DNA of 14,330 nucleotides from Calditrichaceae bacterium (GTDB lineage: Bacteria > Calditrichota > Calditrichia > Calditrichales > Calditrichaceae): the NCBI GenBank assembly GCA_024763405.1, contig JANTFQ010000024.1, forward strand, positions 1-14,330, written 5' to 3'. Every line of letters starts with the position of its first letter. Position 1 is the stretch's first letter. Positions 7,881-13,275 of the stretch are shown here, in pieces. The notes under the pieces were generated by a model. The model made no database searches. It saw only the letters and a program-made list of their open reading frames with translations, and was not told the origin of the DNA. A program made the translations under genes and the position numbers.

Positions 7881-8639
7881 TTGCTCAGAGCGGGACTTTT
7901 AATCAGTATTGTTGTTTTAATTTTTAGCTGCGCGGGAACAAAGCCTCAGGCAAATTGGTCCGCAGCCCAGTATTATCATTATGCTTATAAATTGTTCGAG
8001 GATGAAGACTATTTTGAAGCATCCAATGAATTTACCGTTGTCGTTTTACGGTATGCCGGAACCTCTGTGGCGGACAGCGCCCAGTTTTACCTCGCCGAAT
8101 CCCATTTTAAGATGGAAGAATTCCTGATTGCTGCAGTTGAGTATGAAAAACTGATGACCAGCATGAGCCGCAGCCCGTTAGTACCCAGGGCGCAATTCCA
8201 ACAGGCCGAAAGTTACTATATGCTTTCACCACGGCCGGAACTGGAACAGAAATATACCCTCAAGGCAATTCGCGCCTATCAGACTTTTATTGAAGATTAT
8301 CCCACACATAAATTAAAAGCAAAAGCCGAGAAACGGATTTTTGAACTGCGGGATAAACTGGCAGAAAAAGCCTATGATAATGCCGAAATTTACCGTAAAA
8401 TGCGTGAATACAAGGCTGCCATTATTTACTATAATATGGTGTTGGAAAAATATTACGATTCCTCCTGGGCAGATAATGCTGAAGCCGGAAAAATTGAAAG
8501 CTACCTCGACAGCGAAGATTATGCATCCGCAGCTAAAGAGATCGAAAAATTTAAGCAGCAATTTCCTGACAGCGATTTAAAAGAGGAAGTTCAAAAAAAG
8601 GCCAATCGCTTAGCAGAATACGAGAATCAGGAAAAATGA
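7881..8639 (+). CDS. bamD: Outer membrane assembly lipoprotein BamD
   Basis: BamD is the essential lipoprotein partner of BamA in the complex that inserts beta-barrel proteins in the outer membrane. The N-terminus MLRAGLLISIVVLIFSC is a lipoprotein signal, with C17 as the lipidated residue (lipobox IFSC). The 252-residue product is then rich in TPR-like helical pairs: YYHYAYKLFEDEDYFEASNEF near 30-50, AQFYLAESHFKMEEFLIAAVEY, and KAIRAYQTFIEDYPTHK. This is the order seen in the YfiO/BamD family, and the length agrees. The start is TTG 7881, set by AAGGAG. The stop overlaps the nadD ATG in an ATGA junction. It indicates a diderm envelope. The alternative is another TPR lipoprotein, less likely given the YfiO-like layout. 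Confidence 0.9.
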   Translation: MLRAGLLISIVVLIFSCAGTKPQANWSAAQYYHYAYKLFEDEDYFEASNEFTVVVLRYAGTSVADSAQFYLAESHFKMEEFLIAAVEYEKLMTSMSRSPLVPRAQFQQAESYYMLSPRPELEQKYTLKAIRAYQTFIEDYPTHKLKAKAEKRIFELRDKLAEKAYDNAEIYRKMREYKAAIIYYNMVLEKYYDSSWADNAEAGKIESYLDSEDYASAAKEIEKFKQQFPDSDLKEEVQKKANRLAEYENQEK

Positions 8640-9235
8640 ATCCAAATCCTGCCCCGAAAAAGGCAGCGCTTTTCGGAGGTACCTTCGATCCCGTTCATCG
8701 GGGACACCTGCAAATTGCCGCTTGGGTTCGGGACCTGCTCCAGTTAGATAAAATTGTTTTTATTCCGAATTATATCCATCCCTTACGGAAACGCGGGAAT
8801 ATCACCTCTTCTGAGTTCCGGCTGCAAATGCTCAAAGCGGCTTTGCAAGATTTTCCCTCCTTTGATTATGATCCGGTGGAGATTGAACGCGGTGGTATCT
8901 CGTATACCATAGACACACTACGCTATTTTCATGACTTGTATCCAAAAAGCGAATTATTCTTTTTAATCGGTGCAGACAATCTGACCGAATTTCCAAAATG
9001 GAAAGATCCGCAGGATATTTTAGCGCTTGCTAAAATTGTGGTCTATAACAGGGGAACAGCGTCCGTTCCGGCATCGCTTCCCTCCGATCGTGTAATCCTA
9101 ACCGACAGTCCGCACATCAACATCTCCAGTACGGAAATCAGAAAACGGCTTGCTGCCGGTCTTAGCTGTGACCATATGCTGCCCCGCGCCGTCCTTCATT
9201 TTATCGAAAAAAATCAGGTCTATTCCGCCCGCTAA
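8636..9235 (+). CDS. nadD: Nicotinate-nucleotide adenylyltransferase
   Basis: NadD transfers AMP from ATP to nicotinate mononucleotide, giving deamido-NAD, the penultimate step of NAD synthesis. The 199-residue protein has the nucleotidyltransferase motif GGTFDPVHRGH at 14-24 (H21 and H24 form the HxGH site). It also has FLIGADNLTEFPKW in the middle and ISSTEIRKRL at about 163-172, all typical of NadD. The ATG overlaps the bamD stop by 4 nt (ATGA), so translation is probably coupled. The first nine residues (MNPNPAPKK) are a short extension before the conserved strand, as is common. A separate amidase resembling half of NAD synthetase is encoded 2.5 kb downstream. Confidence 0.96.
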   Translation: MNPNPAPKKAALFGGTFDPVHRGHLQIAAWVRDLLQLDKIVFIPNYIHPLRKRGNITSSEFRLQMLKAALQDFPSFDYDPVEIERGGISYTIDTLRYFHDLYPKSELFFLIGADNLTEFPKWKDPQDILALAKIVVYNRGTASVPASLPSDRVILTDSPHINISSTEIRKRLAAGLSCDHMLPRAVLHFIEKNQVYSAR

Positions 9236-9241
9236 AGTTGG

Positions 9242-9270
9242 TTGAAAAGAATAATAAAAAAACGTACATT
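9242..9270 (+). promoter_or_regulatory. Probable sigma-70-type promoter of the eutN-like gene
   Basis: TTGAAA (9242-9247) and TACATT (9265-9270) have a 17-base spacer, starting 7 bases after the nadD stop. Transcription would begin near 9277, leaving about 39 nt before TTG 9316. The leader holds a 5-bp hairpin (CGTGT 9291-9295 with ACACG 9302-9306) that reaches the first G of the GGAG ribosome binding site. Confidence 0.5.
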
Positions 9271-9305
9271 GCGCTTTGTAATTTCTGAAACGTGTAGAAA
9301 AACAC

Positions 9306-9309
9306 GGAG
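9306..9309 (+). promoter_or_regulatory. Ribosome binding site that sets the TTG start of the eutN-like gene
   Basis: GGAG lies 6 nt before TTG 9316. The resulting N-terminus, MFLGKVAGSV, is the exact place where EutN/CcmL proteins begin, so the non-ATG start is secure. Confidence 0.7.
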
Positions 9310-9315
9310 TCCCTA

Positions 9316-9606
9316 TTGTTCCTGGGAAAAGTGGCCGGCTCTGTCTGGTCAACAAAAAAAACGGATAATTTAAAGAATCTTCGTTTTTTAATCATTCATC
9401 CGATTAATCTGAAAAAAGCACCCTTAACCGATGTGGTTATCGCCGCGGATATTCTAGGAGCCGGGGTGGGGGAGACGGTCATTTGCGCCTACGGGCATGC
9501 CGCCCGCCAGGCTATCTTACCGCAAAATCCGGACGCACTGAGTATCGAAGCGGCTGTGGTGGGGATTGTCGATCGTATGGATGTGGATGAGAATCTTTTG
9601 GAGTAA
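9316..9606 (+). CDS. eutN: EutN/CcmL-family bacterial microcompartment vertex protein
   Basis: Proteins of this family form pentamers that cap the vertices of bacterial microcompartment shells. The 96-residue product matches throughout: MFLGKVAGSV at the N-terminus, LRFLIIHPIN, VIAADILGAGVGETV with the conserved Gly cluster, GHAARQA, and the closing strand AAVVGIVDRMDV. It starts at TTG 9316 with GGAG upstream. It is not within a recognisable shell operon: the upstream neighbour is nadD, and no hexameric (Pfam BMC domain) shell gene is visible. Downstream, after 177 nt containing a palindromic repeat, come an ACT protein with a possible encapsulation tag and a UPF0210 protein. A promoter candidate lies directly after nadD. 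The symbol is a family label only; ethanolamine use is not implied. Confidence 0.92.
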   Translation: MFLGKVAGSVWSTKKTDNLKNLRFLIIHPINLKKAPLTDVVIAADILGAGVGETVICAYGHAARQAILPQNPDALSIEAAVVGIVDRMDVDENLLE

Positions 9607-9612
9607 AAACTG

Positions 9613-9675
9613 ACCCACCCCTGAATCCCCTGGATAAGGGAGGGGAAATCTGCCGGCTCGGCGGATAGGGAGGGT
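9613..9675. repeat. Compact GC-rich palindromic element, REP-like, able to fold as a three-way junction
   Basis: An outer stem pairs ACCCACCC (9613-9620) with GGGAGGGT (9668-9675), with one mismatch. Inside it are two hairpins: TCCCCT (9626-9631) with AGGGGA (9641-9646), and GCCG (9652-9655) with CGGC (9659-9662). Composition is far more G/C-rich than the flanking AT-rich gap. The layout resembles dispersed REP or small non-autonomous elements. Only one copy is in the window, so its repetitive nature is inferred. It lies 7 nt after the eutN stop and might also serve to end or stabilise that transcript, though no T-run follows. Confidence 0.5.
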
Positions 9676-9783
9676 TACTGATTATGCCTGATTCAGTATA
9701 AACGTCTTTATGAAAAGTTTTGGATTTAAGCGGACACTAATGTAAAAAACATATTTTCTTACAAACTTAATAAGAGATAAAAT

Positions 9784-10227
9784 ATGGCAGATTTAAACGA
9801 ACAGGAAATACGCAGGTTAGTCGAAGAAGCGGTACAACAGCTCGGCGCCAATGTATCGGGCGATGCGGTGAGTCAGGTAGTACAGGAAGCCGCCGCCAAA
9901 ATAAACGCTCCGGCAAATACATCCGCGCCGCTCCCGCAGCAGCCAGGTGTTCAGCAAAGCCGGATTATTGTAACGGCCTTCGGGAAAAACCGCCGCGGTA
10001 TTCTGGCCGGCCTTACCGGAGTATTGGCAGAATCCGGTTGTGATATACTGGACCTCAGTCAAAAATTATTACAGGAATTTTTTACCACCATGCTGCTGGT
10101 GGATATCAGTGAAAGCAGCCTGCCTTTTGAGGAAATTAAAACAAAGGTTACCGCTAAAGGAGAAGCACTGGATCTCAAAGTAATTATCCAGCACGAAGCT
10201 ATTTTTAACGCAATGCACAGGGTATAA
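9784..10227 (+). CDS. UPF0237-type ACT-domain protein with an N-terminal extension resembling a microcompartment encapsulation peptide
   Basis: Residues 60-147 are a complete UPF0237 ACT domain, from RIIVTAFGKNRRGILAG to the C-terminus IQHEAIFNAMHRV. It is the small regulatory-type protein that usually precedes UPF0210. ACT domains commonly bind amino acids, but the ligand here is unknown. Family members I know are about 90 residues and start at this strand, so residues 1-58 are additional. That extension has an amphipathic helix (residues 5-20, with I9, L12, V13, A16, V17, L20 on one face) and a second helix-like segment (27-40, AVSQVVQEAAAKI). A linker rich in Ala, Pro and Gln (41-58) follows. 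Encapsulation peptides of microcompartment cargo have this form. ATG 9784 has only a weak ribosome binding site. The stop is 1 nt before the UPF0210 ATG. Confidence 0.88.
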   Translation: MADLNEQEIRRLVEEAVQQLGANVSGDAVSQVVQEAAAKINAPANTSAPLPQQPGVQQSRIIVTAFGKNRRGILAGLTGVLAESGCDILDLSQKLLQEFFTTMLLVDISESSLPFEEIKTKVTAKGEALDLKVIIQHEAIFNAMHRV

Positions 10228-10228
10228 A

Positions 10229-11593
10229 ATGCCGATCGCTCTCGAAGAAATTCTCGAAACCATACGGATGACAGAGGTGGAGCATTTTGATATCCGCACT
10301 GTCACAATGGGCATCAGCCTGCTGGATTGCAGAAGTGATGACCTGAAACGAATGAAAACAAATATCTATGATAAAATTATGCGTACCGCAGCAGAACATG
10401 TGGCAACGGCACGCAAAGTGGAATCGGAATACGGTATTTCCATTGCCAATAAACGTATTTCCATAACGCCGATGGCCATCGTGGCCGACGGTCATTATCC
10501 GGAAGATTTTATCGATCTTGCGAAGACAATTGACCGGGCCGGAGATGAACTGGGAGTTGACTATATCGGCGGCTTTTCTGCCCTGGTACAAAAAGGTTTT
10601 ACCATGGGCGACCGCAGTCTCATTAAAGCAATTCCCGAAACACTGGCCTCTACCAAACATATCTGCTCGTCGGTGAACGTGGCTTCTACAAAAGCCGGCA
10701 TTAATATGGATGCCGTAAAAATGATGGGTGAAACGGTGAAACTTACGGCGGAAAAAACGGCGGACAGAGACGCTATCGGTTGTGCGAAGCTGGTTGTTTT
10801 TGCCAATGTTCCCGAAGACAATCCTTTCATTGCCGGCGCATTTCATGGTGTCTCGGAACCGGATGTGACGATTAATGTGGGCATTTCCGGGCCGGGCGTT
10901 ATTCTGCGTGCCGTCAAAGAGGCGCCTGCTGATTTAGACTTCTCACAACTCGGTGAGCGCATCAAAAATATGGCTTTTAAAATTACACGTGCCGGTGAAT
11001 TTATCGGTAAAAAAGTAGCTGCAATGCAGAGCGTGCCTTACGGAATTGTGGATATTTCGCTGGCACCAACGCCGCTTCCCGGAGATAGTGTAGCCGATAT
11101 TTTAAAGGCAATGGGGCTCGAAGATGTGGGCGCTACGGGAACTACCGCTGCCCTGGCCCTGCTGAATGATTCGGTGAAACGCGGCGGTTTAATGGCCTCT
11201 TCGCATGTGGGCGGAATGAGCGGCGCTTTTATTCCGGTTTCCGAAGATGAAGGAATGATTCATGCTGCGCAAAAAGGACATATTACTTTAGAAAAGCTGG
11301 AAGCGATGACCAGTGTTTGCAGTGTGGGGATCGATATGGCTGCCATTCCCGGCAGTACACCCGCTTCGGTTATTTCCGGTTTGATTGCCGATGAATGCGC
11401 CATTGGTATGACCAATAATAAAACAACGGCTGTGCGTATTATTCCGGTGCCGGGCAAAGAAGCGGGCGATATGGTGGACTACGGCGGCCTGTTGGGCGCT
11501 GCGCCAATAATGCCCATTTCGAATTTGAATAACAGTATCTTTGTGGATCGCGGCGGTCGTTTACCACCACCCACAAAGGGAATAAATAATTAA
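10229..11593 (+). CDS. UPF0210 (DUF711, PFL-like) family protein
   Basis: The 454-residue product matches UPF0210 from end to end. Visible family segments are EEILETIRM, DIRTVTMGISLLDC (to C34), GGFSALVQKGFTMGD, ICSSVNVASTKAGINMDAV, GCAKLVVFAN, NPFIAGAFHGV, GTTAALALLNDSVK, GAFIPVSEDEGMIHA, NNKTTAVRIIPVPGK and, near the end, DRGGRLPPP (R441-R444). The function is not established. Structures of the family are grouped with pyruvate formate-lyase-like barrels, hence the name PFL family protein in some databases. I see no canonical glycyl-radical motif RVxG; the RGGR near the C-terminus is conserved but unassigned. Cysteines are C34, C146, C185, C364 and C390. It follows the ACT gene by 1 nt, the usual pairing, which suggests a two-protein unit. 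Confidence 0.95.
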   Translation: MPIALEEILETIRMTEVEHFDIRTVTMGISLLDCRSDDLKRMKTNIYDKIMRTAAEHVATARKVESEYGISIANKRISITPMAIVADGHYPEDFIDLAKTIDRAGDELGVDYIGGFSALVQKGFTMGDRSLIKAIPETLASTKHICSSVNVASTKAGINMDAVKMMGETVKLTAEKTADRDAIGCAKLVVFANVPEDNPFIAGAFHGVSEPDVTINVGISGPGVILRAVKEAPADLDFSQLGERIKNMAFKITRAGEFIGKKVAAMQSVPYGIVDISLAPTPLPGDSVADILKAMGLEDVGATGTTAALALLNDSVKRGGLMASSHVGGMSGAFIPVSEDEGMIHAAQKGHITLEKLEAMTSVCSVGIDMAAIPGSTPASVISGLIADECAIGMTNNKTTAVRIIPVPGKEAGDMVDYGGLLGAAPIMPISNLNNSIFVDRGGRLPPPTKGINN

Positions 11594-11697
11594 TGTTGGA
11601 GAAACAATAAAAGTAATAACGAACAGATAATTAACAAGTTATTTGCTGTATTTACCAGAAACTCTAACATTACCAAATATACTAAAAAGATAAATTT

Positions 11698-12558
11698 ATG
11701 AAACGTAAAGTAACGATTGCCGCCGCTCAAATGAACTGCAAATTGGCTGATATTGAAGCCAATCTGGAGACCCATTACGCTCTCATTGAACAAGCAATCG
11801 GCCAGCAGTGTAATTTAATCCAATTTCCGGAGCTGTCTCTTACCGGCTATTCATTAAAAGACGCGGTTTTTGATACGGCTTTAATGGACTCCGATAGTAA
11901 ATGGGACAGGCTTAAAGAACTCAGTAAGCACATCTCTATTGTGGTTGGCGGTGTGGAATTGAATAAACGGTTCGAAATCTATAATACGCTGTTCTATTTC
12001 GAAGACGGCGCATTGCTTTCCAAACATCGCAAGGTGTATCTGCCAACCTACGGTTTATTCGAAGAAAAGCGCTATTTTAGTTCCGGTAACCGTTTCCGCG
12101 CCTTCGATACCAAATGGGGACGCCTGGGGATGCTTATTTGTGAAGATATGTGGCATCCCACTTCGGGTGTGATTTTAGCCCAGGATGGCGCTTCTATAAT
12201 ACTGGTCTCATCAGCCGGTATTTCCCGTGGAATGGACAACGAATCCCGGCCGCAGAATGTGCAGGACTGGGAAGCGTTAAACCGTTCGCTTTCTATTCAA
12301 ACAACCTCGTACATGACGTTTGCTAACCGGATTGGGGTAGAAGACGGTTTAACTTTTTGGGGCGGCTCGGAGTTTATTGATCCTTATGGACACCGGATTG
12401 GGAAAGCCTCTTATTTTAAGGAAGAGTTGCTCGTGGGAGAAATTGATTTTTTAAAATTAAAACACGCCCGTATTAATACCACGCTTTTAAGTGATGAAAA
12501 ATTGACAGTGGTGATTGATGAATTAAACCGGATTCATATAGATCGGAAAGAATATTAA
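11698..12558 (+). CDS. Nitrilase-superfamily amidase resembling the glutaminase domain of NAD synthetase
   Basis: Carbon-nitrogen hydrolases cleave amide or nitrile C-N bonds with a Glu-Lys-Cys triad. Here E45 lies in FPELSLTGY, K112 in KHRKVYLPTYG and C148 in LICEDMWHP, so the protein should be active. The run YLPTYGLFEEKRYF is close to that of the glutaminase half of glutamine-dependent NAD synthetase (NadE), which supplies ammonia. The 286 residues cover only that half; no synthetase domain follows, and the next gene is accB. It may work with a separately encoded NadE, or act on another amide. ATG 11698 is in an AT-rich context without a clear Shine-Dalgarno sequence. A gap of 104 nt from UPF0210 has no clear promoter or terminator. 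Confidence 0.88.
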   Translation: MKRKVTIAAAQMNCKLADIEANLETHYALIEQAIGQQCNLIQFPELSLTGYSLKDAVFDTALMDSDSKWDRLKELSKHISIVVGGVELNKRFEIYNTLFYFEDGALLSKHRKVYLPTYGLFEEKRYFSSGNRFRAFDTKWGRLGMLICEDMWHPTSGVILAQDGASIILVSSAGISRGMDNESRPQNVQDWEALNRSLSIQTTSYMTFANRIGVEDGLTFWGGSEFIDPYGHRIGKASYFKEELLVGEIDFLKLKHARINTTLLSDEKLTVVIDELNRIHIDRKEY

Positions 12559-12702
12559 GGCTCGGATTGGGCAAAAATAATTTTTTGCGCAGAGAAGATA
12601 AAACACATAAATTTCTAAGATAGCTTTATAGACGGTCTGTCATTGAGAGAAATTTTAATCAGATAGAAAATACCGGGCTCCGAAAAACAACCTGGAGGGA
12701 AA

Positions 12703-13194
12703 ATGGAATTAAAGGAAATAAAACAATTAGTGAAAATGGTTGAAACTTCCGATATCAGTGAAGTTGAGATAGAAGAAGAAGGCCGCAAAATCCGAATCAC
12801 CAAACGTTTCCCTTCTTCAAATGGGGAAGTGCATTATATCTCCGCCCCGCAGAACGCGGCAATGCCTCCGGTTCAAATGGCTCCGCAGGCGGCGCCCGCA
12901 GCCCTTCCGTCCGAAGCAGTCGCTCCGGCTGAAGAAACACCTAAAGACGATAACCTGGTTGAAGTACGCTCGCCGATGGTTGGTACTTTTTATGCCGCTC
13001 CGTCACCCGATGCTGATCCGTATACTTCCGCCGGCAGTTCTGTCTCGGTAGGTCAAACCCTGTGTATTATAGAAGCGATGAAGCTGATGAACGAAATTGA
13101 AGCGGAAGTTTCCGGAAAAATAAAAGAAATTTTAGTTCAAAATGCACAGCCGGTTGAATATAATCAGGTTTTATTCCTCATAGAAAAATCCTGA
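12703..13194 (+). CDS. accB: Biotin carboxyl carrier protein of acetyl-CoA carboxylase
   Basis: AccB carries biotin between the carboxylase and carboxyltransferase halves of acetyl-CoA carboxylase, the first committed step of fatty acid synthesis. The 163 residues start with the N-terminal AccB helix and strand (MELKEIKQLVKMVETSDISE to about 20). A flexible Ala/Pro/Gln-rich linker (about 45-85) follows, and the biotinyl domain covers about 88-163. The biotinylation motif EAMKLMNE places the acceptor at K127, and SPMVGTFY marks the start of the barrel. GGAGGG at 12694-12699 precedes ATG 12703. The accC gene follows, but a terminator-like hairpin lies between them. The 144-nt upstream gap shows no convincing promoter. 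Confidence 0.97.
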   Translation: MELKEIKQLVKMVETSDISEVEIEEEGRKIRITKRFPSSNGEVHYISAPQNAAMPPVQMAPQAAPAALPSEAVAPAEETPKDDNLVEVRSPMVGTFYAAPSPDADPYTSAGSSVSVGQTLCIIEAMKLMNEIEAEVSGKIKEILVQNAQPVEYNQVLFLIEKS

Positions 13195-13221
13195 TACTAA
13201 TCTTTTATTTTAGTCAGAATG

Positions 13222-13244
13222 ATGGGGCAGTGCCCCATTTTTTT
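13222..13244 (+). terminator. Strong intrinsic-terminator-like hairpin between accB and accC
   Basis: ATGGGG (13222-13227) pairs with CCCCAT (13233-13238) across a 5-base loop whose outer CA and TG could extend the stem. Seven T follow (13238-13244). It lies 27 nt after the accB stop and 31 nt before the accC start. Just upstream, ACTAA (13196-13200) and TTAGT (13210-13214) form a second, weaker hairpin. Together they could act as an attenuator. Confidence 0.75.
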
Positions 13245-13264
13245 ATACTCTGCTTTATTTAAAC

Positions 13265-13271
13265 AAGGAGG
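13265..13271 (+). promoter_or_regulatory. Ribosome binding site that sets the TTG start of accC
   Basis: AAGGAGG ends 4 nt before TTG 13276. It is a near-perfect anti-16S match and the only plausible start signal before the conserved KKVLIANR, so the TTG start is well supported. Confidence 0.8.
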
Positions 13272-13275
13272 CTTT

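Noticed and set aside
10205..10846. 213-codon open frame on the minus strand
   Set aside because: It lies wholly over the ACT/UPF0210 genes, is rich in His, Cys, Arg and Phe as expected of an antisense shadow, and shows no domain.
11593..11610. Five-codon frame MLEKQ overlapping the UPF0210 stop (TAATG)
   Set aside because: It is too short and has no ribosome binding site or downstream coupling partner; likely chance.
11678..11683. TATACT as a -10 box for the amidase gene
   Set aside because: There is no -35 match at 16-18 bases and the transcript would start only about 8 nt before ATG; not strong enough to annotate.
12571..12588. GCAAAAA/TTTTTGC hairpin after the amidase gene, considered as a terminator
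   Set aside because: The stem is nearly all A-T and no T-run follows it, so termination is not supported; it may be chance in AT-rich DNA.
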